Below are positions 34,797-44,520 of a stretch of DNA of 64,000 nt, one piece after another. Source of the DNA: Phormidium tenue FACHB-886 (lineage in GTDB: Bacteria; Cyanobacteriota; Cyanobacteriia; Elainellales; Elainellaceae); contig NZ_JACXWX010000001.1 of the NCBI RefSeq assembly GCF_014764505.1, forward strand, positions 682,001-746,000. Direction: 5' to 3'. A program made the translations under genes and the position numbers. The notes beneath the pieces were generated by a model, which did no database searches, had not been told where the DNA came from, and saw nothing but the letters and a program-made list of their open reading frames with translations. Each line of letters starts with the position of its first letter. Positions within the stretch are counted from its first letter, which is position 1.

Positions 34797-37142
34797 TTAA
34801 TCCACCCGCTGCAATGGCGTAATCTTTGGATCGATAATCTTCTGCCCAATCCCTGGGAACTTCACCGCCAGACAAATCTTGTTCCCGGCTCCAAAGATGT
34901 GCGTGATCTTGCCTTCTCCAAAGGCGCGATGAACAGCTCGATCGCCCACTGACCAATCATCTTCATGCGTACCGGGGCGATCGATTTCCTTCTCCTTCAT
35001 CTCGCGGATTGGCGTCGTCATCTTTTTGGGAATTGCGCCCTTGACGCTGCCCAGCAACAGTTCCTTGGGCAGTTCACCCAGAAAGAGAGACGGACTAGCG
35101 GGTTCACGATTGCCATAAAGCCGTCGTTCACGCGCGTAGGACAGAAACAGACGCTCTTTGGCGCGAGTAATGCCGACATAGCAGAGACGACGCTCCTCCT
35201 CCAGCGCTTTGGGGTCTTCGAGCGATCGGAAGTTGGGAAACAAGCCCTGCTCCAGACCCACCAAAAACACCACCGGAAACTCCAGCCCCTTGGACGAATG
35301 CAACGTCATCAGCGATACTTTTGCCTGCTGTTGCTCGTTCAGGTTATCTAGATCCGAGGCTAGCGAGGCATTCGCTAAAAATAGCAGCAGATTGGCTTCC
35401 TCATTTTCTTCCTCAAACTGGCGCACCGCGTTGTAGAGTTCCTGCACGTTTTGCAACCGATCGAGCGCTTCGTCGGTTCCCTGCGATCGCAGATCGTCTA
35501 AATAGCTGGAGTCATCCAGGATACTTTGGACGATTTGCGAGGCGGGCAAATCTTCTACCTGGTTTTGGTGGTATTGAATGATTTTGGCAAACGCCAAGAC
35601 AGGTTTTGCCGATCGCCCTGCCAAGGTTTGCACAGAAGTTTCATCGCTGAGAATTCGCCAAAGGGAAGTTCCCAGTTCTCTGGCGGCAGTTTCCAGCCGC
35701 TCGATGGTGGCTTTGCCAATGCCGCGTCGGGGAGTGTTGATGATGCGCTTGAGGCTGATGGTGTCGTCGGGGTTGGCGATCACCCGCAAATAGGCGAGCA
35801 CGTCTTTGATTTCTTTGCGATCGTAGAACCGCAAGCCGCCCACAATGGTGTAGGGAATGGCGTACTGCACCAACAGTTCTTCAAACGATCGAGATTGGGC
35901 GTTGGTGCGGTAGAGGATGGCAAAGCTGCCGTAGTCTAGCTCTGGGTTGACTAACTCTAGCTGGCGGATTTGGCTCACTACAAAATTCGCTTCGGCGGTT
36001 TCATCTTCTGCCCGATAGCAGTAAATTGATTCTCCTGTTCCTCGGGTTGGGCGCAGGACTTTCTCAATTCGTTCGGTATTATTTTCGATTAGTTCGTTGG
36101 CGAGCTGGAGGATATTTTCGGTGGATCGATAGTTTTCCTCTAGTTTGACCATTGTCCGGGTGTCGTCGTCCGGCAAACCATCGCCAAAGTCTGATTGAAA
36201 GTCCATCAGAATAGTGAAGTCGGCAGCGCGGAAAGAATAGATCGACTGGTCTGCATCTCCCACCACAAAGATCGATCGGTGGTTCCAGTCGGTATACTTG
36301 CGAGACTCTACGCCGTTCGTGACCAGCAGCCGAATCAGATCATATTGCGTGCGGTTAGTATCCTGATATTCATCGACCAGAATATGCCGAAAGCGACGAT
36401 GCCAGTAGTCCAGCACCTGCTGATTTTGGCGAAAGAGCTGGACTGGAATCAAAATCAGATCGTCAAAATCTAGCGCGTTGTTAGCGGCTAGCCCTTTTTG
36501 GTATTCAGAATAAACGTTGGCAATCACGCGCCCCCGGTAGTTGGGCTGCTCTCGCTCCACATCTTCTGGCAACAAGCCTTGGTTCTTGGCGTTGCTGATG
36601 GCATAACGCATCGATCGCGGCTCAAATTTCTTGTCGTCCAGGTTGAGCTGGTTGACGACGATATCTTTCACTAAGCTCTGAGCGTCCGATTCATCAAAAA
36701 TCGAAAATGCCTTTGTCCAGCGGCTGCCCTGTGGGCTCTGATACTTCTCAATATCAAACCGCAGCATCCGAGAACAGAGGGCATGGAAGGTGCCGATCCA
36801 CAGCTCTTTGGTAATGGTTTTGTAGACCTGCGATCGCAGCTTGGTTCGCTCTAGCGGAGCCAGTGCCTCTAAAGATTTGCCATACTTCGCCTGCGCCTGC
36901 TGCTCTGCAAACAGCTTCTCAATCCGCTCTTTCATTTCTTTGGCGGCTTTGTTGGTGAAGGTCACCGCCAAAATATTTTCTGGATCGACGCGATGGGTTA
37001 GCACCAGATTGGCAATGCGATAGGTGAGCGCTCGCGTTTTGCCAGAGCCTGCCCCGGCGATCACCAACAGCGGACCGCAGTAATGCTCGACGGCGCTGCG
37101 CTGGGAGGGATTGAGATGGCTAAGGAAGTCAACAGGAGTCAT
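34797..37142 (-). CDS. pcrA: ATP-dependent DNA helicase PcrA/UvrD
   Basis: Superfamily 1A 3'-5' helicase for nucleotide-excision and mismatch repair and clearing recombination or replication intermediates. In order: Q-motif LNPSQRSAVEHY, Walker A IAGAGSGKTRALTYRI, motif Ia AVTFTNKAAKEM, Walker B DEYQDTNRTQY, motif III GDADQSIYSFR, EENYRSTENIL, motif V SLMTLHSSKGLEFP, motif VI YVGITRAKERL. The C-terminal 60 residues (WSVGDRAVHRAFGEGKITHIFG) form the Tudor-like domain that contacts RNA polymerase in PcrA/UvrD. Length 781 is normal. Confidence 0.96.
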   Translation of the reverse strand: MTPVDFLSHLNPSQRSAVEHYCGPLLVIAGAGSGKTRALTYRIANLVLTHRVDPENILAVTFTNKAAKEMKERIEKLFAEQQAQAKYGKSLEALAPLERTKLRSQVYKTITKELWIGTFHALCSRMLRFDIEKYQSPQGSRWTKAFSIFDESDAQSLVKDIVVNQLNLDDKKFEPRSMRYAISNAKNQGLLPEDVEREQPNYRGRVIANVYSEYQKGLAANNALDFDDLILIPVQLFRQNQQVLDYWHRRFRHILVDEYQDTNRTQYDLIRLLVTNGVESRKYTDWNHRSIFVVGDADQSIYSFRAADFTILMDFQSDFGDGLPDDDTRTMVKLEENYRSTENILQLANELIENNTERIEKVLRPTRGTGESIYCYRAEDETAEANFVVSQIRQLELVNPELDYGSFAILYRTNAQSRSFEELLVQYAIPYTIVGGLRFYDRKEIKDVLAYLRVIANPDDTISLKRIINTPRRGIGKATIERLETAARELGTSLWRILSDETSVQTLAGRSAKPVLAFAKIIQYHQNQVEDLPASQIVQSILDDSSYLDDLRSQGTDEALDRLQNVQELYNAVRQFEEENEEANLLLFLANASLASDLDNLNEQQQAKVSLMTLHSSKGLEFPVVFLVGLEQGLFPNFRSLEDPKALEEERRLCYVGITRAKERLFLSYARERRLYGNREPASPSLFLGELPKELLLGSVKGAIPKKMTTPIREMKEKEIDRPGTHEDDWSVGDRAVHRAFGEGKITHIFGAGNKICLAVKFPGIGQKIIDPKITPLQRVD

Positions 37143-37378
37143 GGCAATTGAGGCGCGATTGAGGCTGGAGCTAGTGCAGTCAAGTCGATTCTAAGCGTAT
37201 CGCATCTGTCTGCTTCTTGGGCTTTGTAGATCGTGAGCAAATTGCGTAAACTGGGCAGCCAGCGCCTGAGTAAGGGTAAAAGCAAGTCAATCAAGACCAG
37301 CGAAGCGTTTCTCGATGGGGAGCACAGCCGCTGGGCTTGGATGCTGCTCTTATCGTCTATCTTTTTGGGTTTTAGCGT

Positions 37379-37897
37379 ATGAAATGGTTTACTTTTGCCT
37401 GTATTTGCTCGGTTCTCGCTGGATTCTCGGCTCCCTCGTTTGCTTGCCCACCCGATCGTCTGGCTTCCCTTCCTGCTAGCGCTGAATCCGCTTCGATCGC
37501 TCAAGCTGTTTCTGACGTTTATGAAACTGAGGGAACGAACGATGGGGTGCCTTTCAGGGTGCGTGTTCGCGAGCTAAGGCGGGTGAGCGGAGATGCAATT
37601 CAGCTAAAAGTTGCCCTTACCAATACTGGAAGCGATCAGCTAGCCTTCACGCTGCTCAATGTCACACCCAATGAGAGTATTTATGTAGTGGATACCCAGG
37701 AGCAAACCAAAGCAGAGGTGCTGAGGGACTCAAGCGGCACTGCACTTGCCTCCAATGAGCCATACTTTAGCCTGAATCCGGGTGAGACGATCGAGCTATC
37801 CGCTCGCTTTCCGGCTCCTCCTTCCACAACCGATCGACTGACGATCTACTTTCCACATGCCGCTGCACCGATTGAAGATGTACCGATTACACAATAA
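37379..37897 (+). CDS. Exported hypothetical protein with beta-sandwich-like domain
   Basis: A 172-residue protein with a clear signal peptide (MKWFTFACICSVLAGFSAPSFA, cleavage near residue 22). The mature part from about 45 is rich in beta-strand patterns (FRVRVRELRRVSGDAIQLKV, LTNTGSDQLAFTLLNV, NPGETIELSARFPAP, DRLTIYFP), resembling the DUF4352/immunoglobulin-like folds of extracytoplasmic proteins. No catalytic motif. Divergent from pcrA (236 bases apart). Confidence 0.75.
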   Translation: MKWFTFACICSVLAGFSAPSFACPPDRLASLPASAESASIAQAVSDVYETEGTNDGVPFRVRVRELRRVSGDAIQLKVALTNTGSDQLAFTLLNVTPNESIYVVDTQEQTKAEVLRDSSGTALASNEPYFSLNPGETIELSARFPAPPSTTDRLTIYFPHAAAPIEDVPITQ

Positions 37898-38280
37898 GCC
37901 GATCGCTCAGCTTGACTTAATACAGGCTTGACTTAATACATGCGTACTGCTACGATGCAATCGTCTGATTAATTCTGATTGATACAGCTAAAAAGCACCA
38001 AAGCAATCTCTACAGATTCAGATCATTGCTTTCGGCAGCTTCGACAAGGCTTGTCCTACGCTTGGGTGCGTTCTGTCTCAGCTCAGTTAGCCAAGCATAG
38101 CTAAGCAGATGGAGGGTTCATCTATGGACGATAACCGACGGTAACCCTAGCATTCTCTCGTATTGGTCTAGCGGTATATAAAAGATTTGCGGGCAGAGAA
38201 ATTGGCATGTGCAGTGGCTTTTCTCAAATAGTAATCGTGAAGTATCACGATGTGAACTATCTGATGAATCGGGAGGTTAT
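37898..38280. other. Intergenic region with a 15-base direct duplication
   Basis: About 380 bases, no supported gene. GCTTGACTTAATACA occurs at 37910-37924 and again at 37926-37940. A/T-rich TATATAAAAG at about 38174 could be part of a promoter for the cupin gene. Confidence 0.5.
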
Positions 38281-38769
38281 ATGTCTAATGTTCCTCATGT
38301 TGTTAATCTGAACGATCTGGAGTGGAAGGAGGAGAATTACTCTGAACACTATTCGGGTTGGTCAAAGCGTTTGTCTGCCGTTATGGATCGCCAGAAGGGC
38401 CATATTGGCGTGGTGGTTGAGCGCTTGAAGCCGAAAACTTTATCCTCCCCCTTTCACTACCATGTTCACGAGGATGAGTTTTGTCTGATTCTCAAAGGCA
38501 AAGCGATGCTGCGCTATGGCAATACTGTAGCTGAGGTGCAAGAGGGGGATGCAGTCTCGTTTCCACGGGGCGAACGAATTGCCCACCAGTTTTATAACCA
38601 CACGGATGAGATGGTGGATATTTTGATGGTGGGCGAGAACCTGCCGCATGAGGTTTGTTACTATCCAGATTCAGACAAGTGGCTGTCGCGCTCGATCGGT
38701 AAGATCGGCAAGTTTGAAGGTACCGACTATTGGACAGGTGAGCCAGAACTGCCAGTAATGAAGGCTTGA
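38281..38769 (+). CDS. Cupin-domain protein
   Basis: About 162 residues from the ATG at 38281, which has GGGAGG seven bases upstream; an upstream in-frame start at 38209 would add 24 unlike residues. The double-stranded beta-helix shows both cupin motifs: PFHYHVHEDEFCLILKGKAML (histidines and glutamate for the metal) and GDAVSFPRGERIAHQFYNHT (second histidine). The C-terminal about 35 residues (CYYPDSDKWLSRS.GKIGKFEG-like) occur in sugar/aldehyde-binding cupins of unknown activity. Confidence 0.87.
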   Translation: MSNVPHVVNLNDLEWKEENYSEHYSGWSKRLSAVMDRQKGHIGVVVERLKPKTLSSPFHYHVHEDEFCLILKGKAMLRYGNTVAEVQEGDAVSFPRGERIAHQFYNHTDEMVDILMVGENLPHEVCYYPDSDKWLSRSIGKIGKFEGTDYWTGEPELPVMKA

Positions 38770-39160
38770 AGATTTCTGGGAATTTTCCTACTGCAGAAGC
38801 AAATTGTCGTTTGTTCCTACAGAGTGGATTCTAGAGTGGGTTTTAGAGTGGGTTTTAGAGTGGGTTCTGATGCGCTCTACCCCTCTCACCGTTTGGGGCG
38901 TTTGCGATCGCTCACTGCTACGAGTGTAAAGAATGGTGCATACCGATCGCACTTCTCCTGCAGCAATTCTATGATTGAAACATAGGTGCTTCATCGTTAT
39001 GACAGTTGGGAGACCATGACGAGGGCACCGATCGCTACAGACTGCGCAGTGTTTAGCTTTTGATTTAGTTCAAAAGCTCGTTCAAAGTTCAACTAAAGCC
39101 CGTTGGATTAGCCATCTCTTCAGGCTAGTTTCATATACCCACATTACGAGGTCAAAATCT
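38770..39160. other. Intergenic region with a 12-base tandem repeat
   Basis: About 390 bases. Contains the tandem listed next and the probable promoter of the 53-residue gene at 39161; no other gene supported. Confidence 0.5.
38829..38864. repeat. Tandem repeat, 12 bases x 3
   Basis: TTCTAGAGTGGG (38829-38840), then TTTTAGAGTGGG twice (38841-38864), with degenerate partial copies on both sides. Sits shortly after the cupin gene. Confidence 0.8.
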
Positions 39161-39322
39161 ATGAACGTACTTCAGGCGATCGGCAATTTTGTAATTCATG
39201 TCTCTGAAGCCGCCACTCGGCTCTTCAGCAGCACTGATGACGATTATCCGGTAACAGGGGTGCAGCCCTTCACAGGCGAGCCGTATTCTCAGTGGGTAGA
39301 GGGTATTGACACTCGCAAATAG
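39161..39322 (+). CDS. Small acidic protein, 53 residues
   Basis: The ATG at 39161 opens 53 codons to a TAG at 39320-39322; GAGG lies about 9 bases upstream. The peptide starts MNVLQAIGNFVIHVSEAATR and continues with DDDYPVTGVQPFTGEPYSQW, very protein-like and unlike random translation, with an amphipathic N-terminal helix and a proline/aromatic-rich second half. I have an impression of similar short conserved proteins in other cyanobacteria but cannot name a family. A strong terminator follows at 39372, supporting a separate short transcript. Confidence 0.65.
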   Translation: MNVLQAIGNFVIHVSEAATRLFSSTDDDYPVTGVQPFTGEPYSQWVEGIDTRK

Positions 39323-39371
39323 GCTAATGCACGTTTGAAGACGTATAGCAGAGACACACATAGTAGAGACC

Positions 39372-39412
39372 TATAGCAAAAGCAGCTTGCTCCGCAAGCT
39401 GCTTTTGCTATA
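39372..39412. terminator. Strong hairpin, perfect 19-bp stem
   Basis: 39372-39390 pairs exactly with 39394-39412 around TCC. It lies between the convergent 53-residue gene (+) and the amino-acid ABC ATPase gene (-) and so probably terminates both. Confidence 0.82.
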
Positions 39413-39432
39413 AAAATCCAAGCTAAACGAGA

Positions 39433-40155
39433 CTACAGAACCTTCTGCAAAAACTGGTTTGCACGCTCACTCTTAGGCGTTGAGAAGAAAACTTCTGGCG
39501 GAGCATCTTCCGCAACCGCACCACCATCCAAGAACAAAATACGATCGGCAACTTCACGAGCAAAGCCCATCTCGTGGGTAACGATCGCCATTGTGATTCC
39601 AGTCTTAGCCAGCCCTTTCATTACGTCTAGCACCTCTTTCACCATTTCTGGGTCAAGTGCCGAAGTGGGTTCATCAAACAGCATGACGTCAGGCTTCATC
39701 GCCATTGCTCGCGCGATCGCCACCCGTTGCTTTTGCCCACCCGATAGCCGCGAAGGATAAACTTCAGCTTTTTCCTTCAGTCCCACCTGAGTCAGCAACT
39801 GCATTCCCAAATCATCCGCTTCACCCTTCGGCAAATTCTTGACCTTGATCGGTCCATAGGTGACGTTTTCCAGCACGGTTTTGTGGGGAAACAGGTTGAA
39901 GTGCTGAAACACCATGCCCATGTTTTGCCGCACTTTTCGCACATCTGCATCGGGTGCTGTAATATCTACATCGTTAATGTAGACTCTGCCCCGTGTTGGC
40001 GTTTCCAAAAGGTTGAGGCAGCGCAGAAACGTAGACTTGCCACAGCCAGAAGGACCGATGATCGCCACGACTTGGCCGCGCTTAATCTCAGTGGAGAGAT
40101 CTTTCAAAACATGCAGCTTGCCAAACGATTTGCAAAGAAATTCTGTTCTAATCAC
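39433..40155 (-). CDS. Polar amino-acid ABC transporter, ATP-binding subunit (GlnQ-like)
   Basis: Nucleotide-binding subunit of a polar amino-acid importer. Walker A is [16 protein letters not shown]-loop [11 protein letters not shown], signature [18 protein letters not shown], Walker [16 protein letters not shown], and H-loop [14 protein letters not shown]. The start is taken at the GTG at 40155 ([12 protein letters not shown]), whose codon overlaps the permease stop by 8 bases, a sign of translational coupling; the track start at 40176 lies well inside the permease gene. Last gene of the three-gene operon (binding protein, permease, ATPase). Glutamine or another polar or acidic amino acid is the probable substrate class. 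Confidence 0.93.
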   Translation of the reverse strand: MIRTEFLCKSFGKLHVLKDLSTEIKRGQVVAIIGPSGCGKSTFLRCLNLLETPTRGRVYINDVDITAPDADVRKVRQNMGMVFQHFNLFPHKTVLENVTYGPIKVKNLPKGEADDLGMQLLTQVGLKEKAEVYPSRLSGGQKQRVAIARAMAMKPDVMLFDEPTSALDPEMVKEVLDVMKGLAKTGITMAIVTHEMGFAREVADRILFLDGGAVAEDAPPEVFFSTPKSERANQFLQKVL

Positions 40156-40894
40156 TGAGTCGCATCCTCCTTTCAAAACGCTCTGCCAGCAATGTGAAAA
40201 GCATCACCATCACGTAATAAATCACGCCCACAAAAAGCAGGGGTTCAAAGTAGATATATTTATTTCCCGCGACAACCTGCGATCGCCGCACCAGTTCTTC
40301 AACGCCAACCACAGAAACGAGCGCTGAATCCTTCAGCAGCGCCACGTTTTCATTTACCAGCGAAGGCAAAATGTTCTTAAAGGCTTGGGGTAGAATAATA
40401 TCCCACATCATCAGCGGATATTTCACGCCCAGGGTCATCGCAGCTTCTCGCTGCCCTCGATCGACCGCCATAATGCCACCACGAATGGTTTCAGAGCTGT
40501 AGGCAGCCGAGTTAAGCGAGAGCGCAATTACTGCGGCTTGAAAGGCAGGAATCGGGTAGCCAATTAGCTGTGGCGTTGCAAAGTAGATAATGATGAGCTG
40601 CAAGAACAGCGGTGTACCCCGGAAGATAGAAGTGTAAAAATCAGCGAACCATTTAAGCGGCTTGAAGGTAGAAATCTTGAAAATAGAGAGAACCGTGCCC
40701 CAAGCAAGCCCAATTAGCGCCGAAACTAGCGTGATTAAAAGATTTAGCCAGATGCCGCCAAAGATGTAGGGAATATCAGGCGCAATTCTGGAGAAGTCGA
40801 TATTCAGCCCGCTCGTCTGTGCCAGGATGGCGGGAAACTCCAGAACAGCACGATTGGCGATCGGCAAGACAAATTCAAAACAGGTGGGTTCCAT
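40148..40894 (-). CDS. Polar amino-acid ABC transporter, permease
   Basis: A 248-residue inner-membrane subunit of the His/Glu/Gln/Arg/opine permease family. It has the TM1 region [20 protein letters not shown], the family motif [20 protein letters not shown], and the EAA loop [24 protein letters not shown] that docks on the ATPase. Five or so helices. Middle gene of the operon; preceded by an intergenic stem-loop after the binding-protein gene. Confidence 0.93.
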   Translation of the reverse strand: MEPTCFEFVLPIANRAVLEFPAILAQTSGLNIDFSRIAPDIPYIFGGIWLNLLITLVSALIGLAWGTVLSIFKISTFKPLKWFADFYTSIFRGTPLFLQLIIIYFATPQLIGYPIPAFQAAVIALSLNSAAYSSETIRGGIMAVDRGQREAAMTLGVKYPLMMWDIILPQAFKNILPSLVNENVALLKDSALVSVVGVEELVRRSQVVAGNKYIYFEPLLFVGVIYYVMVMLFTLLAERFERRMRLSD

Positions 40895-41019
40895 TCTTTG
40901 GATTTCTGAAAGGTAGGTTGAGTGTAGATAGCCCTGTGGACGAGAGCAGCACTTCTACCCACAAGCTACTACGAGTAAGCCATTAGAACGGTAGGGAAAC
41001 AAACAGGATGAAAACAAAC

Positions 41020-41050
41020 AGGAGTTTGGGAATGATTCTCCCAAACTCCT
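41020..41050 (-). terminator. Intra-operon stem-loop after the binding-protein gene
   Basis: AGGAGTTTGGGA (41020-41031) pairs exactly with TCCCAAACTCCT (41039-41050). It lies 9 bases past the stop codon of the substrate-binding protein gene and before the permease. In ABC operons such hairpins cause partial termination or protect the upstream mRNA, giving more binding protein than permease. Confidence 0.65.
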
Positions 41051-41058
41051 AGCCATTA

Positions 41059-41913
41059 CTAGGGTGAAGCAGAGGGTGAAGCCGAAGGAGATGCAGACGG
41101 TGAGGCACTAGGAGAAGCCGTTGCTGCTGCCGGAGATTCTTCGCCAAACCATTTGGTGACTAGCTCTTCGATTTTGCCGCTGTCTACCATCTCTTTAAGA
41201 ATTGGATCGAATTCTGCCAGCAGCGGTGAACCTTTGGGGAAGGCGATCGCCGAACCGGCTTGTTCGGTGTTGGGGATTGGGTTGAGTTCCAGGTCTGGAT
41301 TAGAAGATATGAAGCCTTTAGCAACCGTGTCTTCCATAATGATTGCATCCAGTCGTCCCGTCTTGAGTTCCTGCACCAATTCCGAGATGCGATTCAAAGA
41401 AACTACTTTTGCGCCCTGGATCTTTTTAGCTTCTCCTTCTTGGATGGAGCTGAGCTGAGCGCCAACGTTTTTGCCACTTAGGCTAGCGGGTGTTGTGAGA
41501 TTGCTGCCTTTCTTGGCGACGATCGTTTGCTTGGCTTCGTAGTAGATCTGTGAGAAATCAACGTTTTTCTTGCGTTCTTCAGTGGGGGTCATGCCCGCCA
41601 TCACAAAATCTGCTCGCTTGGACTGCAAAGCAGACAGCAGCGCATTAAAGTCGAGGTTTTGGATTTGCAACGAGTAGCCCAACCTTTCAGTAATAGCTCT
41701 GGCAATATCCACATCAAAGCCAATAATCTCCTGACTGCCGCCTGCAGTAGAAACGAATTCAAACGGCGGGTAATCTGCCGAGGTTGCCATAGTCAGCGAC
41801 TTGCTACCACTATCAGAAGAAGTGCCGGAGCCACCCGGATTGCAAGCCGTCACCAGCGATACTGCAAAAATCGCTGTGAAGAACAGGGTCAATAAAAAGC
41901 GCAGTCGTTTCAT
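41059..41913 (-). CDS. Polar amino-acid ABC transporter, substrate-binding lipoprotein
   Basis: About 284 residues. A signal peptide ends in the lipobox SLVTAC, so the mature protein is lipid-anchored. The SBP_bac_3 core runs from LTMATSADYPPFEFV and IIGFDVDIARAITERLGY through DFVMAGMTPTEERKKNVDFS and ends near FDPILKEMVDSGKIEELVTKWFG. The last 25 or so residues are an unusual Ala/Ser/Pro repeat, SPSASPSASP... up to the stop, likely disordered. Start taken at the ATG at 41913 (MKRLRF). First gene of the operon with the permease and ATPase downstream. Confidence 0.92.
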   Translation of the reverse strand: MKRLRFLLTLFFTAIFAVSLVTACNPGGSGTSSDSGSKSLTMATSADYPPFEFVSTAGGSQEIIGFDVDIARAITERLGYSLQIQNLDFNALLSALQSKRADFVMAGMTPTEERKKNVDFSQIYYEAKQTIVAKKGSNLTTPASLSGKNVGAQLSSIQEGEAKKIQGAKVVSLNRISELVQELKTGRLDAIIMEDTVAKGFISSNPDLELNPIPNTEQAGSAIAFPKGSPLLAEFDPILKEMVDSGKIEELVTKWFGEESPAAATASPSASPSASPSASPSASP

Positions 41914-42346
41914 AGCCATTGTTTACCAATTTGATGAAAGTTGTCGGATTCAAACACCATTTATTGAGCATTGTGGTGTCAAGTCATTTTATTAAGTGGT
42001 TGCAGCGATTTTGTGCAATTTGTTACTGAAATGCACTGAATCCGACTCATTACGATGGGATTTCAAGCGAGCGAGCTGTGCTGCCGCTAACAAGCTTAGA
42101 GAGAAGTTATACCTCTTCTCATTAGCATCTCAACTAAACCTGTGTTGCCCATTCCTAATACTTTTTTAATAGTTTTTTAAAGGCTAAAGATCCATAACTC
42201 TAAAGAGGTAAATTGCCGAGCCTGTAGCCTTTAAGAATTATTTGAAACGCTCAATAACTAGCGTAACGATAGCATTAAGCTCACCGCTTAGTGAAGCGGC
42301 GATCGCAATTTGCATTCGCTAAGTCAACAAATTTTTATTTCAATCC
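41914..42346. other. Intergenic region, 433 bases
   Basis: Promoter region of the amino-acid transporter operon (minus strand); no gene, no perfect NtcA box (GTA-N8-TAC) and no strong hairpin found. Contains several short A/T-rich repeats of no evident meaning. Confidence 0.5.
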
Positions 42347-43924
42347 CTATCTCAACCTTGGTTTCAACCCTAGATCGACGGCAATCCGATGAGCGCAGGC
42401 AAAGCCAGAAAACGCCACTGCATTCAAACCCTGCCCTGGAAACGTGCTATCGCCCACACAATAGAGCCCGGGAATCACGGTGCGGTTGAAAGGCATCCCC
42501 AACAAGCCCAGCAGCTTCCGCGATGGAATGGGTCCATAGGTGCCATCTTCTCGCCCCAAGAAGCGGCGGTGAGTCCGAGGTGTGCCGGCTTCTAGATAAT
42601 CCAGACCAGCATCCAAACCGGGAAAGATCGTTTCTAGGCGCTGGATTAACTCCCCAGTGACCTGTTCTTTTTTGGCGGCATAGTCCTCCGTGGACAGATC
42701 ACGCCAGTCTTCTATCCAGCAAGGCGTAAACGCATGAATAATGTGATTGCCTGCAGGAGCAAGGCTGGGGTCAAGCAGCGTGGGAATGGATACAAAAATG
42801 GTGCCGAGTGCCTCTTCCATCCGCTGCCACTCTTCCAGCAAAATGTGGTGACATTCTGTGTGGGACGGCAGCACCTCTGCTTTAACGCCCAGATGCAGAC
42901 TAAAGAAGCTGGGCGATTTTTGGTAGCGCTGCTGCCACTTGGCTTCGGCCGGCGGCAAACTCTCTTTGGGCAAGAGCTGCTCAAACGTATTCCAGCGGGT
43001 CGCATTCGAGACGACACGCTTGGCGCGAATCACTTCCCCAGAAGCCAGCCGAACGCCCACCGCCCGATCGCCTTGCCGCACAATCTCGGTAACTCGCGCC
43101 CGGTAGCGAATCTGACTTCCGGCTTTTTCCAGTCCTTCCACCAGCTTTTGAGCAATTTGCCCAACGCCACCTTTGGGATAATTAATGCCACCATAGTGGC
43201 GATCGCTAAAGACCATACCTGCATTAATCATTGGAGTGCGATCGGCAGGCACCACCGACCAGCAATAGCACTCCATGTCAATGAATTTCAGCAGCTCCGG
43301 ATCTTTGATGTAGCGGCGGGCAAGATCTCCCACGTTTTGCGGTAGATACTTGACCAGACCCAAGCAAGCCATGGGATTTTGGAAAAAAACTCGTGCCAGA
43401 TAGCGGGGTTCTTCCAGCGAAAGCAGCTCCATCGCATTCAGGCAGTTAAACACTTTCCAGCACTCGTCGTAGAACTGGCGGATGCCCTGCTCCTCATGGG
43501 GAAAGTAACGAAATAGCTCTTGCAAAAACTTTTCATAATCCCGATGCACTTTCAAATCAAGTCCATTGGGCAAGTGGTAGTGGATCTGTACCGGGTCAGG
43601 AATAGTTTCTAGCCTGACATTTACAGATTCAAGGGCACGAGTTAGCAAGTTAGTTGTGCCACGCTTACCAAAACCAAAGATCATAGAAGCGCCTACATCA
43701 AAGCGGTAGCCTTCTCGCTCAAAATAGCCCGCGCTGCCGCCGGGAATGAGATATCGCTCTAGCACCAGCACGCTTGCCCCTTTTGCTGCAAGCTGGGTTG
43801 CCGTCACCAATCCGCCAATGCCTGATCCAATCACGATGACATCGAAAGATTCGGCTACATCAGATAGTTCGGCATTTGGGTTGGTGGAGTTAGGAGAAGC
43901 AGACGGGTTGGACAGCGCAGACAT
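42347..43924 (-). CDS. crtH: Carotenoid isomerase CrtISO (prolycopene to lycopene)
   Basis: FAD-dependent enzyme of the CrtH/CrtISO family that isomerises tetra-cis-lycopene to the all-trans form in carotenoid synthesis. The N-terminal dinucleotide fold is [21 protein letters not shown], then [33 protein letters not shown] in segments typical of the family; the middle has [22 protein letters not shown], and the C-terminal FAD motif is [19 protein letters not shown]. Length 525 suits the family, with a Ser/Asn/Pro-rich N-terminal extension of about 25. Single gene on the minus strand. Confidence 0.95.
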   Translation of the reverse strand: MSALSNPSASPNSTNPNAELSDVAESFDVIVIGSGIGGLVTATQLAAKGASVLVLERYLIPGGSAGYFEREGYRFDVGASMIFGFGKRGTTNLLTRALESVNVRLETIPDPVQIHYHLPNGLDLKVHRDYEKFLQELFRYFPHEEQGIRQFYDECWKVFNCLNAMELLSLEEPRYLARVFFQNPMACLGLVKYLPQNVGDLARRYIKDPELLKFIDMECYCWSVVPADRTPMINAGMVFSDRHYGGINYPKGGVGQIAQKLVEGLEKAGSQIRYRARVTEIVRQGDRAVGVRLASGEVIRAKRVVSNATRWNTFEQLLPKESLPPAEAKWQQRYQKSPSFFSLHLGVKAEVLPSHTECHHILLEEWQRMEEALGTIFVSIPTLLDPSLAPAGNHIIHAFTPCWIEDWRDLSTEDYAAKKEQVTGELIQRLETIFPGLDAGLDYLEAGTPRTHRRFLGREDGTYGPIPSRKLLGLLGMPFNRTVIPGLYCVGDSTFPGQGLNAVAFSGFACAHRIAVDLGLKPRLR

Positions 43925-44052
43925 AGACTAATGCCTTAGAAACCTCATTTCTTTAGTCTATCGAGTTGTGTCCCTCAGTAATTAAAAAAGGGGGAACCAG
44001 TCTACTGACCGCCCCCAGTCAATCGCTTGCTGTAGCGCGTTTTCGTCTGCCT

Positions 44053-44286
44053 CTAGTAGACAGTGCCGCAGCGAGATTGCAGCTCCGCCTCAAGCAATCC
44101 AAAGTTCTGTTGCCGACAAAGCAAGACTTGGGCTGCTCTTTGCTTTGCAAAAACTTGATGAGCAATCCAACCTAGCGGCGCACCTGCAAAAATTCCAAGT
44201 ACTAAGCCGATCACTAAGCTAGAAATTAAGTTTTTTCGGGTAATGCGATTCTCTCGCCGCTCCGGTCTGACGGGTACTTCTTGCAT
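44053..44286 (-). CDS. Small membrane protein, conserved-looking hypothetical
   Basis: About 77 residues from the ATG at 44286 (MQEVPVRPERREN), the longer frame starting at 44301. One strong hydrophobic helix, LISSLVIGLVLGIFAGAPLGWI, follows a basic stretch (RRENRITRKN), then a soluble tail with two cysteines. No family known to me. Lies between crtH and mnmE on the same strand. Confidence 0.6.
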   Translation of the reverse strand: MQEVPVRPERRENRITRKNLISSLVIGLVLGIFAGAPLGWIAHQVFAKQRAAQVLLCRQQNFGLLEAELQSRCGTVY

Positions 44287-44520
44287 GTAACTGAACTCCA
44301 CTGAACTCCAACGACTACTTTTCAGCAGAACAGATAGGCGATTGCTCTGGCATCTCTCAATCTGCTGAGTTCACGGCTTAACAGTTCTTGAGAAGTAGTG
44401 ATTTGAAGTGGTGATTTCTTGCTACCTAAGCTGCATTCAGGCAACAAGAATCGCTACAAATGCCCCATTTGCAGGCTCATAGGGCTTTGATCGCTTGTTA
44501 AGACCGGACTGCCAATATGC

